Shown here: positions 30,960 to 39,411 of the stretch, in pieces | Layout of the letters: the number at the start of each line of letters is the position of its first letter | Numbering within the stretch: position 1 is the first letter of the stretch | From: Flavobacterium sp. ACAM 123 | GTDB taxonomy: Bacteria; Bacteroidota; Bacteroidia; Flavobacteriales; Flavobacteriaceae | Length of the DNA stretch: 63,293 nucleotides | NCBI RefSeq assembly: GCF_000264055.1 | Contig: NZ_AJXL01000006.1 | Span: 1-63,293 of the forward strand | Direction: 5' to 3' | Position numbers and translations under genes: made by a program | The notes under the pieces: model-generated | Told to the model about the DNA's origin: nothing | Seen by the model: the letters and a program-made list of their open reading frames with translations, nothing else | The model's database searches: none

Positions 30960-31437
30960 ACTGTGGAGAACTGGGAGCTGGGTAGTGCTAACGTATTATC
31001 TGCTTTTTTAGAGATGTGTTGCCCTAGTTTATCATATTTCTTTGAAGCCAAAATTTGGCTGTTGCCGTAACTATTTGATGGATATCAGTGAGTAGTCTAC
31101 TTTGCTGAGAATAGGTGAAGGCATCGGTTATGTTTAATTCACGAGAAGTACTTGTACGTTTGTTGTAGGTGATAGTATGTCGCGGTACACCTACAAGTTC
31201 AAGTGTGGTATCGGTATAACCTTCCAAATAATTTGTTGCATACGAGCGAACGGGATTTGGCTTTGCATCATAGACGACGGTGGCTATTTCTCTTGCGATG
31301 GATGTAGTTGTCGATAAAGTTCTTGTCCAAGACTCAGCTGGCAAACTTTTTATTTGAGCGGTTGTAAATGTTTTTTGCGTTTCTACCGATGCAGGGATTG
31401 TTGCAACACTAGCGAAGTCATTATATTTTTTATCTGC
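30960..31437 (-). pseudogene. Remnant of an RHS/YD-repeat (DUF6443-type) gene
   Basis: Minus-strand frames retain about 150 codons typical of flavobacterial RHS-type proteins: ESWTRTLSTTTSIAREIATV, VVYDAKPNPVRSYATNYLEG, and NITDAFTYSQQSRLLTDIHQ. The frame then shifts: after HQI one frame runs into a stop, while the other continues as NSQILASKKYDKLGQHISKK, the expected next YD-repeat. Both ends are missing. The 5' side stops abruptly near 31437, where an unrelated plus-strand fragment begins, so this is a relic left after deletion or rearrangement. Intact RHS proteins are large surface or secreted polymorphic-toxin-type proteins. Confidence 0.7.
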
Positions 31438-31459
31438 TAAAGGTCAATTCAAATAAGGA

Positions 31460-31669
31460 ATGGCAATGGCAATCCAATTGTGGCACAAAGGAAAAAATAC
31501 AGAAGCTTCTGATTTATTTGAAAGAATTGTAGCAGCAAAAACAACAAGCTGGTTGCCTAATTAGTACGTGTCGTTTGTAAATACATTAACTACTTTTGAT
31601 ACAAAACACAAATTAATTTCGAATCAAATCACAATTCATCCATCAAATGCTAAAATTCAGGATTTATAA
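31460..31669 (+). pseudogene. Remnant of a TPR-like protein gene
   Basis: A plus-strand frame interrupted by one TAG (31562) reads LWHKGKNTEASDLFERIVAA, then KTTSWLPN, stop, YVSFVNTLTTFDTKHK. The pattern resembles a flavobacterial tetratricopeptide-type protein in which a helix pair is followed by WLPNYYVAL. A second stop lies just upstream of the first ATG. Both ends are missing. It abuts the RHS remnant around 31440. The family recognition is by eye and moderate. Confidence 0.45.
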
Positions 31670-31751
31670 AATTGAAATTAATACAAACTGATTTACTTTT
31701 ATGTTGTTATAAAAAAAAATCAAATTAGCTATAAATTAAAAACTAAAAATC

Positions 31752-32156
31752 ATGAAAAAATTAATTGTGAGTACGCTTTTACTAACTAGTGTTTTTGCAT
31801 TTTCGCAAGTAACTATACAGGTTGAAGTTAGTGGATTGAAAAATAATAAGGGACACGTTATTATTGGGATTTATAATTCTGAAAATACCTTTTTAAAGAA
31901 AACCTTTAAGGGAAATATTGCGTTAATAAAACACAATAAAGCAATAGCCACCTTTACTAATATTCCAGCTGGAGAATATGCCGTGAGTGTTTTTCATGAT
32001 GAAAACAACAATCGAAAATTAGACTTGAATTTCATGGGAATTCCCAAAGAAGAATATGCTTCATCAAATGGAGCCAAAGGATTTATGGGACCGCCAAAAT
32101 ATGGAGATGCTTTGTTTAAAGCCTACGAAAACAAAACGGTTTTAATAAAAATATAA
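31752..32156 (+). CDS. DUF2141 domain secreted protein
   Basis: 134 residues with a signal peptide (KKLIVSTLLLTSVFAFSQ). The mature part matches DUF2141 with its beta-sandwich landmarks: VEVSGLKNNKGHVIIGIYNS, IPAGEYAVSVFHDENNN, GIPKEEYASSNGAKGFMGPP. It should be periplasmic or surface-exposed. The biochemical role of the family is unknown. It is followed 27 bases downstream by a small hypothetical gene on the same strand, then by a strong hairpin, so the two may share a transcript. Confidence 0.92.
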   Translation: MKKLIVSTLLLTSVFAFSQVTIQVEVSGLKNNKGHVIIGIYNSENTFLKKTFKGNIALIKHNKAIATFTNIPAGEYAVSVFHDENNNRKLDLNFMGIPKEEYASSNGAKGFMGPPKYGDALFKAYENKTVLIKI

Positions 32157-32183
32157 AGTGATTGTAATTCATCATAAGAATCC

Positions 32184-32429
32184 ATGAGTTCAGTAACTAT
32201 AAATTTAAAAAGTAGATGGAAGCACAATACTTTTGACAATAGAAATTATTTAATAGAATGTAGTTTAGAACGTGTAGAGGAGGAATTAGATCCAGTAGAT
32301 TTTTTTCGAAGTAGCAGAAAGTTCATGATTCCATTGAAAGCAATTAAAAAAATTATAGGCTACACTAATTTTAGATTAAAAGTTATTCTGCCTTCTTATA
32401 AAGAGAACGAGGTTATCGTAAGTAGATAA
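32184..32429 (+). CDS. Small hypothetical protein
   Basis: 81 residues, beta-rich, no signal peptide or membrane span. Landmarks are INLKSRWKHNTFDNRNYLIE and FRLKVILPSYKENEVIVSR. I do not recognise a family. Its position between a DUF2141 gene and a long hairpin terminator, with a normal ATG, supports a real gene. No function can be proposed. Confidence 0.6.
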   Translation: MSSVTINLKSRWKHNTFDNRNYLIECSLERVEEELDPVDFFRSSRKFMIPLKAIKKIIGYTNFRLKVILPSYKENEVIVSR

Positions 32430-32478
32430 CAATTTTCCGATTTTAAAGCGTGGATTGGGTAGTGGAGAAATAAAAAAA

Positions 32479-32543
32479 CTGTTTCAAAAAACTGGCTATT
32501 TTATTTCGTTTCAAATAAAATAAAAGCCGGTTTTTTGAGACAG
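32479..32543. terminator. Long bidirectional hairpin between convergent genes
   Basis: The near-perfect arms (CTGTTTCAAAAAACTGGCT on the left; AGCCGGTTTTTTGAGACAG on the right) extend inward through complementary A/T-rich sequence to a short loop. It lies between a rightward gene ending at 32429 and a leftward gene ending at 32568, so it can serve both. Confidence 0.8.
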
Positions 32544-32567
32544 CCCTATTGGATCATAAACTAGAAA

Positions 32568-32750
32568 TTAGTCAAATAATGACTTAATTTCTTTTTTTGT
32601 CTTTCCTAATTTTTGTTGAAGTTTTCCCCACATTTCATCTTCTTTTCCTTCGTCAAATAACAAATCGTCTTCGGTAAGCTCAGCAAACTTTTGTTTTAGC
32701 TTCCCTTTCATTTCATTCCAGTTCCCTTCAACCTCTTCTGAATTTGGCAT
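32568..32750 (-). CDS. CsbD family stress protein
   Basis: 60 residues: [20 protein letters not shown] and then [20 protein letters not shown], ending in [11 protein letters not shown]. This is the CsbD fold, a small hydrophilic protein; in Bacillus csbD is part of the sigma-B general stress regulon, and its molecular role is unknown. The frame is open for 27 more codons upstream, but that part is hydrophobic and atypical, so I take the ATG of MPNSEEVEG. Confidence 0.9.
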   Translation of the reverse strand: MPNSEEVEGNWNEMKGKLKQKFAELTEDDLLFDEGKEDEMWGKLQQKLGKTKKEIKSLFD

Positions 32751-32974
32751 AATCGTTAATTTTAAAATTGATAATTTATGTAGAGTAAAAGTAGAAAAAA
32801 AGGAGAAGTAAAAGCTTATATAATTTCTCAAAATTGTTGTAAAATTGCTTTAGATTATGGATTTTAAAGTGGAGTTTTTAGTTTAAATAAAAGAGGCAAT
32901 AGTAGGTATTTAAGTATCTGTTAGATAATGCTTTAGAATCTCTAAATAGATTTTGTCTATCATCGTTTTACGCC

Positions 32975-33742
32975 TTAAAAAAAAGTTTTCTTATTCCGAT
33001 TAATACAAATATGAAAAAAGAATATCCAAATAAAAAAAGGAACAATATATTCGATGTAATCCAAAGCTAACATGAAGGAGATCAACAATAATTGAAATCC
33101 TAATCCGTATAATGAAACGAAAGTCATAAACCAATTTGGGAATGTTTGTACCTTGTATGCATTGCTGTCTAAAGTATGAATGATTTTGTCAAACCCTCCG
33201 TAAACGACCGTGTATATTTTGAATAATATATCGACAGATTTTTGACTTTCACCAGCTAACGCTTGAGGTGATTTATCTTCAAAAATCTTGCTGGTTTTAT
33301 CTCCACCTACTGATTTATTTCGTAAAATGACATAGTAGTAATTGTATAAAGTACCCTGCAATTGTATGCAGAAAAAGGCTCCCAAAGTAAGTAGAAAAGA
33401 CGTCTCTGAAACATAACAAATGGCTCCTAAAAACAAAAAATTGAGGATGATGTCAAAGACACTATCTAGGTACCTTCCGGTATAAGAAGGGGTGTTTTTG
33501 ATCCGGGCAAGTTCACCATCGGCCGCGTCAATAATCGATTTTAAGATGATGAAAATACCAGCCAGGTAATACTGGTTTTGTAAGATGCAATAAATAGCGA
33601 TACCCCCTGAAACTCCAAATAGTAATGTGACATGAATGGGTGTAAATCGAGTGTCTTTTAATTTTTGAGCAAATAATGAGGCTAGTGGTCTCCCATAATC
33701 GGATAGGTCAAGAAATTTATCTTGAGCGGCAAGTTTTGACAT
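32975..33742 (-). CDS. CDP-alcohol phosphatidyltransferase family protein
   Basis: 255 residues, membrane-embedded. The complete family motif DxxDGxxARx8GxxxDxxxD is present: DAADGELAR followed by GRYLDSVFD. About six membrane spans are visible (for example FLFLGAICYVSETSFLLTLG and YIVPFFIWIFFFHICI). Such enzymes transfer a phosphatidyl (or similar) group from a CDP-alcohol, making phospholipid head groups. Which alcohol is used cannot be read from the sequence. It is a single minus-strand gene upstream of the heme A synthase region. Confidence 0.93.
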   Translation of the reverse strand: MSKLAAQDKFLDLSDYGRPLASLFAQKLKDTRFTPIHVTLLFGVSGGIAIYCILQNQYYLAGIFIILKSIIDAADGELARIKNTPSYTGRYLDSVFDIILNFLFLGAICYVSETSFLLTLGAFFCIQLQGTLYNYYYVILRNKSVGGDKTSKIFEDKSPQALAGESQKSVDILFKIYTVVYGGFDKIIHTLDSNAYKVQTFPNWFMTFVSLYGLGFQLLLISFMLALDYIEYIVPFFIWIFFFHICINRNKKTFF

Positions 33743-33794
33743 TTTGAGTTAATAAACAAGGAAATGTGACAATATAGTCATTTGTAAAGATACT

Positions 33795-34814
33795 TTATAA
33801 AATTAATTTCTTAGTGTTGGATTCTAATATCATGTAAAATTGAACACCAAATAGTAGTGTTGCTAATACAACATGAACAGTTTGAGTTCCAAATGGGAAT
33901 GCAAAATAATACATTAAAATTCCAGAGATAATTTCAATAAATAGGATGATTAGTACCCAATTTGTTTTATTGAATCCCAGAGTTAGTTTTCTATTGAGAT
34001 AAAATAAATAGAAGTTAGTTAATAGTACTATTATTGAAAATGATCGATGAATATAAAATGCGATAGTTGGATTTTGAAGCCACATGATTTCAGGAGCACC
34101 AGTCTCAGATACTGTATCTACATGCTCACGAACAGTAGTTCCTAAAACGATTTGAATGATAGTGAGTCCTAATGCACCAGCTAATATCCAATTAAACTTT
34201 TGATTGAAAATAAGTGTTTTTTTATTTTTTCGCACTGTATGGATCACAATCAATTGTAAAGCCACAATTAGTAAGGCCGCCAGCATGTGAGTGGTGATTT
34301 TGAACGGATTTAAAACAGAATCAACAACCGTTTTTCCTAACCATGCTTGAAAGCCCATTAAAAAACAAATCAACAAAGTAAGTAAAATAAGTTTTTTGTT
34401 CTCTTTCCTGTATCCAAATGATAATATAAAAGTGATAACACAAGCAATTCCAGCCAATGCGCCCAATAAGCGATTAATGTATTCAACCCATGTATGTATT
34501 GGATTAAAAATGGCATAATCGTGTTTTGTGTATTTTTCCCAATTGGCCTCATCAAAAGTTGATGTTGATATAAAATCTCTTTTTGCAACTAAGAGAGATT
34601 CTTCTTTAATAATTACTTGGCCTTTATCATATTCTCTTCCCACTGTAAAAAGTAATTCTTTTTGTTCTGTCGGTGGAATATAATATCCAAAGCATTTTGG
34701 CCAATCTGGACAGCCCATTCCAGAGCCAGTTAATCGAACGAATGCACCAGCAAAAATAACAAGGTATACGAGGATTAAAGCTATTTGTGCTGAGGTTAAA
34801 AAGTATTTTTTCAC
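33795..34814 (-). CDS. ctaA: Heme A synthase (COX15/CtaA family)
   Basis: 339 residues with eight membrane spans in two four-helix halves. The N-terminal signature is GAFVRLTGSGMGCPDWPKCF, and the expected heme-ligand histidines are present in both halves (IHTWVEYINRLLG, ITTHMLAALLIV, YIHRSFSI, VHVVLATLL). The enzyme oxidises heme O to heme A for aa3-type cytochrome oxidase. This fits an organism relying on a heme-A oxidase, since the cbb3 oxidase genes further on are ruined. A perfect -7 box precedes it. Confidence 0.95.
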   Translation of the reverse strand: MKKYFLTSAQIALILVYLVIFAGAFVRLTGSGMGCPDWPKCFGYYIPPTEQKELLFTVGREYDKGQVIIKEESLLVAKRDFISTSTFDEANWEKYTKHDYAIFNPIHTWVEYINRLLGALAGIACVITFILSFGYRKENKKLILLTLLICFLMGFQAWLGKTVVDSVLNPFKITTHMLAALLIVALQLIVIHTVRKNKKTLIFNQKFNWILAGALGLTIIQIVLGTTVREHVDTVSETGAPEIMWLQNPTIAFYIHRSFSIIVLLTNFYLFYLNRKLTLGFNKTNWVLIILFIEIISGILMYYFAFPFGTQTVHVVLATLLFGVQFYMILESNTKKLIL

Positions 34815-34830
34815 TTTAAATATTTTTTTG

Positions 34831-34838
34831 CAAAATTA
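34831..34838 (-). promoter_or_regulatory. Promoter -7 box of ctaA
   Basis: The minus strand reads TAATTTTG, a perfect TAnnTTTG, 16 bases before the ctaA start. Confidence 0.55.
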
Positions 34839-34872
34839 TCTATTTTAGTTTTAGAAATAAAATACACAAAAG

Positions 34873-36288
34873 TTAAACTTTAACTAATCCTATCTTTTTC
34901 GCTCTTTTTAGCATGAAGTCATAAGCCGCTTGATAGTCATTAGCAATTTCTCCTTCTAATATGGCTTCTTTTATCGCCTCTTTAAGCATTCCTATTTCTT
35001 TTGAAGGCTTGAGATTGAAAATTTCCATAATCTCTTCTCCAGTTATAGGCGGTTGGAATTTACGTACGTGGTCACGCTCTTCCACTTCTACTATTTTCTT
35101 TCGTACGATTTCAAAATTGTTGTGGTATTTTTTAAATTTACTTGTGTTTTTAGTAGTGATATCAGCTTCGCACAAGGTCATTAAGTTTTCTACATCTTCG
35201 CCGGCATCAAAGACTAAACGGCGAACAGCAGAATCGGTCACCGTTTCTTGTGATAAAACAATAGGCCGCGAACTCATCATTACCATTTTCTGAACAAATT
35301 TCATTTTCTGGTTCAACGGCATATGCAAGCGTTCAAATATTTTTTTGACCATTTTTCCGCCAAGAAACTCATGTCCGTGAAAGGTCCATCCTTGTTTTTT
35401 GTTGAAACGTTTGGTTGGTGCTTTTCCTATGTCATGTAATAAAGCAGCCCAACGCAGCCAAACATCATCTGTGTTTGGGCATATATTGTCTACCACCTCT
35501 AGCGTGTGGTAAAAATTGTTCTTATGTGTTTGACCTTCTATCTCTTCTACTTGGTTTAAAGCAGTCAGTTCTGGTAAAAGGATGTCTAAAAGCCCCGTTT
35601 TATAAAGCAGTAAAAATCCCTCAGATGGCTTGTCTGTTGATAGTATTTTGTTCAGTTCGTCAACGATACGCTCTCCAGAAATAATTTTGATTCGTGCGGC
35701 ATTCTTGGCAATGGAGGTGAACGATTTTGCTTCTATTTCAAAACTCAGTTGGTTTGCAAAACGAATCGCTCTCAACATTCGTAAAGGATCATCAGAATAA
35801 GTGATGTCTGGGTCAAGCGGAGTTCTTAAGATTTTGTTTTTTAAGTCGTCCAGTCCTCCAAAAGGATCTGATAAGGCTGCAAAATTATCAGTATTTAATG
35901 ATAGTGCCAGCGCGTTGATGGTGAAATCACGACGATTTTGATCATCTTCAAGTGTTCCATCTTCTACAACTGGATTTCTACTATCAAAATGATAGGATTC
36001 TTTTCTTGCACCTACAAATTCAATATCGGTATCTTCAAAACGCAGCATCGCAGTGCCATATGTTTTGAAAACTTGTACTTTTGGCTGTTTTGGGAGTAAT
36101 TTAGAAACTTTTAAAGCTAGTTCAATCCCGCTTCCAACGGCAACGATGTCGATGTCTTTTTTAAAGTCTCTTTCCAAAATTAAATCTCTTACAAAACCAC
36201 CAATCACGTAACTGTCAATCTTCAGTTCTTGGGAAGCTTGAGAGATGACTTCGAATATTTTATTGTTTAATGCTTGTTTGTAGTTCAT
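34873..36288 (-). CDS. cca: CCA-adding tRNA nucleotidyltransferase with HD domain
   Basis: 471 residues. The class II nucleotidyltransferase head has VIGGFVRDLI and the catalytic carboxylates in KKDIDIVAVGSG, followed by the flexible-loop and RRDFTINALAL motif. The template-recognition motif is present around DPLRMLRAIRFANQL. The C-terminal HD domain is marked by WAALLHDIGKAPTKRF. The enzyme builds or repairs the CCA end of tRNAs; the HD domain adds phosphatase or phosphodiesterase activity in some members. Next to it is a GxxExxY cassette that appears to have been inserted in its upstream region. Confidence 0.96.
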   Translation of the reverse strand: MNYKQALNNKIFEVISQASQELKIDSYVIGGFVRDLILERDFKKDIDIVAVGSGIELALKVSKLLPKQPKVQVFKTYGTAMLRFEDTDIEFVGARKESYHFDSRNPVVEDGTLEDDQNRRDFTINALALSLNTDNFAALSDPFGGLDDLKNKILRTPLDPDITYSDDPLRMLRAIRFANQLSFEIEAKSFTSIAKNAARIKIISGERIVDELNKILSTDKPSEGFLLLYKTGLLDILLPELTALNQVEEIEGQTHKNNFYHTLEVVDNICPNTDDVWLRWAALLHDIGKAPTKRFNKKQGWTFHGHEFLGGKMVKKIFERLHMPLNQKMKFVQKMVMMSSRPIVLSQETVTDSAVRRLVFDAGEDVENLMTLCEADITTKNTSKFKKYHNNFEIVRKKIVEVEERDHVRKFQPPITGEEIMEIFNLKPSKEIGMLKEAIKEAILEGEIANDYQAAYDFMLKRAKKIGLVKV

Positions 36289-36296
36289 TTTTTTTT

Positions 36297-36316
36297 AACC
36301 GCAGATTCGCAGATTT
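36297..36316 (+). repeat. Left inverted repeat of the GxxExxY cassette
   Basis: The sequence AACCGCAGATTCGCAGATTT lies 7 bases upstream of the cca start. Its inverted partner is at 36730-36747, with one mismatch in 18 aligned bases. Confidence 0.75.
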
Positions 36317-36707
36317 ATTTTAATTTTTTAGTACTGACGATACGTTTGTATTCTAAAGAGGTTGAATTGAAGTTTGCTAGTAATGCTAGTTCATTACCTG
36401 AAACCTTTAAATAATTTAGACATTGGTTGTAGTGACTATTGTTGAAACAATCGACAGTTTTAACTTCGAGTATTATACTATCAAAGACTATAAAGTCAGC
36501 ATAAAATTTATGTTTTAAAGTAGTGTTTTTGTACTGAACTTGAAATTCTTTTTCACGTTCGAATATAATATTATTGGCAGTAAATTCGTATTCTAGAGCG
36601 TCCTTATAAACGATTTCTGGAAAGCCTTTTCCTAAATTTTTATGAACTTCAAACAGTATTCCTATTATTTTATATGTTTCATCTGTATTTGAATATTCTT
36701 CGGACAT
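36315..36707 (-). CDS. GxxExxY protein (PD-(D/E)XK nuclease-like)
   Basis: 130 residues with the name-giving motif in KGFPEIVYKDAL (G-F-P-E-I-V-Y). The nuclease-like core is FYADFIVFDSIILEVKTVDC, with Asp, Glu and Lys in PD-(D/E)XK order, followed by FNNSHYNQCLNYLKVSG. The family is widespread in environmental bacteria, often as scattered copies. Its function is unknown, and a nucleic-acid nuclease fold is inferred. It is bounded by an 18-bp inverted repeat, suggesting it travels as a cassette. Confidence 0.9.
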   Translation of the reverse strand: MSEEYSNTDETYKIIGILFEVHKNLGKGFPEIVYKDALEYEFTANNIIFEREKEFQVQYKNTTLKHKFYADFIVFDSIILEVKTVDCFNNSHYNQCLNYLKVSGNELALLANFNSTSLEYKRIVSTKKLK

Positions 36708-36729
36708 AGAAAACAGTGAATTGATTAAT

Positions 36730-36747
36730 AATCTGTGAATCTGCGGT
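36730..36747 (-). repeat. Right inverted repeat of the GxxExxY cassette
   Basis: The plus strand reads AATCTGTGAATCTGCGGT; its complement matches 17 of 18 bases of the left repeat. It starts 23 bases upstream of the GxxExxY start codon. Confidence 0.75.
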
Positions 36748-36774
36748 AAAAAAACAATAATTTACGGTTAAATT

Positions 36775-37344
36775 TTATTTTCGAATAATTTTAACCTTAC
36801 TATCATTAGTTAATTTTATGATTGTAGATGGTTTTCCGGCAATTTTATCGCGCTGCAAATTTACAACATAGTCCACGCCTTTTATAATTTCAGGACTAAT
36901 TTCTTTAAAACTTTTTGGAGTAGGTTGACCTGAAATATTTGCCGAAGTGGAAACTAAAGGTTTTTTCATCTTTTCCAGTAATTTGAAGCAGAATGGTTCT
37001 TTTACGATTCGGATTCCCAAAGTAGTATCAGCAGCGATTAAATTAGCCGCCACGTTCCGTGGATTATCTAAGATGATAGTGGTAGGATTTTCGGATAAAT
37101 CGATGATTTGCCAAGCCACCTCTGGAATATCCTTAAAGACATTGTACATCATTCGTTCTCCATTCATCAAAACAATCATGCTTTGGGTCTCTACTCTTTT
37201 TTTGAGTTGGAAGATTTTAGCAACCGCTTCCGGGTTTGTTGCGTCGCAGCCAATTCCCCAGACGGTATCTGTAGGGTATAGGATTATTCCACCTTCCTTT
37301 ATAATTTCGAATGCTTTATGAACTTCGTCGTTAAGATTTTCCAT
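36775..37344 (-). CDS. L-threonylcarbamoyladenylate synthase (TsaC/Sua5 family)
   Basis: 189 residues, single YrdC-type domain. It shows ILYPTDTVWGIGCDATNPEA near the N-terminus, KKRVETQSMIVLM, the ATP/threonine-site region GIRIVKEPFC, and the C-terminal LVSTSANISGQPTP. It condenses threonine, bicarbonate and ATP for the t6A modification of ANN-decoding tRNAs. Length fits TsaC rather than the longer Sua5 with its extra domain. The start overlaps the end of the upstream glycosyltransferase gene by 14 bases, so they are probably cotranscribed. Confidence 0.96.
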   Translation of the reverse strand: MENLNDEVHKAFEIIKEGGIILYPTDTVWGIGCDATNPEAVAKIFQLKKRVETQSMIVLMNGERMMYNVFKDIPEVAWQIIDLSENPTTIILDNPRNVAANLIAADTTLGIRIVKEPFCFKLLEKMKKPLVSTSANISGQPTPKSFKEISPEIIKGVDYVVNLQRDKIAGKPSTIIKLTNDSKVKIIRK

Positions 37345-38446
37345 TGCTAATTTTTTTATATTGTTCTAATGTCTTTTCAGCCATAATACTTGTGGTGTAG
37401 AGACTTGATAGTTTTTCATGAGAAATTATGGTGAATTTAGGAATTAACTCAGGGTTGTCAAACAAATGAATTATTTTCTCAGCTAAAACTTTCGGAGTCT
37501 GTTTTGGGGCTAACAACCCATTGACGCCATCTTCAATAATTTCTGGAATTCCTCCTACATTTGTGCTTATGACTGGTTTTTTATGATAAAAACTCTCAAA
37601 AATCACTTGAGGTATTCCTTCGCTTTGAGAGGTAACCAGCAAGGCGTCAAATTGCGGAATAAAATTAGATGCGTTTGGCTTATATCCTAAGAAAACTAAG
37701 TCTTTTTCTAAATTGTATTTTTTTACGGATTCCAACAGTTCCGGTGTTCTTTCCGTAAAATTTCCAATCTGGACGAAAATAAAATCTGTTCTTTTTTCTT
37801 CATTGATTAGTACATTAACGGTTTCAATCAGCGTTTCAAAATTTTTAGCCCGAATATGATTCCCTATGACTCCAATAATTTTTCTAGCGGGATCGATAGC
37901 TAATTTTTCTCGCAATAAATAAGAGGTCTCGGCACTTTTGTTTTTTAAATTCGTTCCGTGATAAATCGTTAAGAGTTTTTTTTTATCGGTAATTGATTCT
38001 GCGGTAACTCTTTTGGTTTCATTAGAAACGCAAATAATTTTTTTAATTTTAAAGTAATTGTACTTAAATAAAGTGAGTCTTTTCTTTTTTATAGGAAAAG
38101 AGGTTTTTTTACTAAAGACAAAAGGAGGTAGGTTATGAAATTTGTCAGCAATAATACATAAAGCAATGGCTGATGGATCGTGGATATGAATGATATCGAC
38201 TTTTTTTTCTTTGCATAGGGTAATGATTCTTTTAGAATATCTCAGATCTAAATTGTATGCTAAAGGAGCTGTCTCGTAGCTAATTTCAGTTTTCATTAGG
38301 CGACTATGAAAAAGTCCGTTTTCAACACATAAAACAATATTTTTGACATCAGGTTGAGTAGCTTTTAATTCGAAGCAAAGATTTTCTATATGGTTTTCGC
38401 CGCCTCCCCAATTTTTTACAGCTGACACATGTAATACAGTCATCAT
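37331..38446 (-). CDS. Glycosyltransferase family 4 protein
   Basis: 371 residues with a GT-B fold. The N-terminal half has VSAVKNWGGGENHIENL and IHIHDPSAIA. The C-terminal donor-binding half has IGVIGNHIRAKNFETLI, VFLGYKPN and LLVTSQSEGIPQVIFESFYH, followed by GGIPEIIEDGVNGLL (the EX7E region). Likely a sugar transferase of surface polysaccharide or LPS synthesis, in line with the two glycosyltransferases and the LPS-kinase-like gene nearby. A near-consensus -7 box (TAATTTCG on the minus strand, 38458-38465) precedes the start. Two adjacent ATG codons are possible starts. Confidence 0.92.
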   Translation of the reverse strand: MMTVLHVSAVKNWGGGENHIENLCFELKATQPDVKNIVLCVENGLFHSRLMKTEISYETAPLAYNLDLRYSKRIITLCKEKKVDIIHIHDPSAIALCIIADKFHNLPPFVFSKKTSFPIKKKRLTLFKYNYFKIKKIICVSNETKRVTAESITDKKKLLTIYHGTNLKNKSAETSYLLREKLAIDPARKIIGVIGNHIRAKNFETLIETVNVLINEEKRTDFIFVQIGNFTERTPELLESVKKYNLEKDLVFLGYKPNASNFIPQFDALLVTSQSEGIPQVIFESFYHKKPVISTNVGGIPEIIEDGVNGLLAPKQTPKVLAEKIIHLFDNPELIPKFTIISHEKLSSLYTTSIMAEKTLEQYKKISNGKS

Positions 38447-38641
38447 TATTTTTTTGCCGAAATTACAATAATAATTTGAAGTCTAAAATGGTATGTGTAT
38501 TTTTGTTGGTTAATGGCGATTTGGAATTTGGTATCTGGAAGATGCTCGAAATTTTTATTTCGATCTCGCAGCTTTGAAATCAGCTTCTAAACCATAAATG
38601 CTGTCTTTAAAGAATAAAATAAAGTACTTAAAATAATTATA

Positions 38642-39411
38642 ATGACAATAAAACTGATGTTTTCTCAGACGGTTCAAAACTCTAAAGAGATCCTTCGCTT
38701 TATTAAAGAATTCAATTCTGATTTGGGAACTGTTTTTGGAAATGGAGATAGAAATGTAATCAAACTGTTTGACTTAGATGGGCAGACAATCAATATCAAA
38801 TCTTTCAAGCTGCCCAATATAGTGAATAAAGTAGCCTATAGGTATTTTAGGAAATCTAAAGCCAAACGTTCTTTTGAATACGCTACTATTTTGTTAGAAA
38901 ATGGAATAGGAACGCCACAGCCTTTGGCTTATTTTGAAAATTATAATTCGTTTGGATTAAGGGATAGTTATTACGCAAGTGAACATCTTGAAACAGAACT
39001 GACTTTTAGAGAATTAGTTGAGGTTCCTGATTATCCAGATCATGAAAATATTTTAAGACAGTTTACAAAATTTACTTTTAACCTGCATGAAAAGGGAATT
39101 GAATTTTTAGATCATTCCCCCGGCAATACTTTGATAAAGAAAATTTCAGAGAACGAATATAATTTTTTTTGGTTGATTTAAATCGAATGATTTTTCACGA
39201 CTTAATGGACTTTGATCTTAGGATGAAAAATTTAAGCAGGCTTACTCCAAAAAAGGAAATGATTGCCATAATGAGCGATGAATATTCGAAGTATTACATA
39301 GAGCCGGCTAGTTCTATTCTTGAGAAGATGTGGCAAGCCACAGTGGAATTTCAGGAAAAATTTGCCCGTAAGAAAAGGCTTAAAAAGAAATTGAAGTTCT
39401 GGAAATCTTAG
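38642..39411 (+). pseudogene. Kdo/LPS kinase-like protein, frameshifted in a T8 run
   Basis: Two frames make one protein of about 255 residues. The first has a nucleotide-loop-like start and the Lys region IKSFKLPNIVNKVAYRYF. It then shows LENGIGTPQPLAYFE, ASEHLETELTFREL and the catalytic-loop-like EKGIEFLDHSPGNTLI. It ends at a premature stop just after NEYNFF. The other frame supplies LVDLNRMIFHDLMDFDLRMK, the metal-binding part. The break is at eight T (39163-39170); nine would join the frames. The family phosphorylates Kdo or heptose of the LPS inner core. It lies divergent from the glycosyltransferase at 37331-38446 and convergent with the glycosyltransferase pair that follows. Confidence 0.83.

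Larger units (their letters stand above)
36297..36747. mobile_element. GxxExxY gene cassette between inverted repeats
   Basis: A 451-bp unit made of a single ORF with an 18-bp inverted repeat at each end (ACCGCAGATTCGCAGATT and, inverted, ACCGCAGATTCACAGATT). It sits between cca and the threonylcarbamoyl synthase gene. No transposase is present. The layout parallels the GIY-YIG cassette further right: one small nuclease-fold gene bounded by short repeats. Mobility is an inference; only one copy is in the window. Confidence 0.55.
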
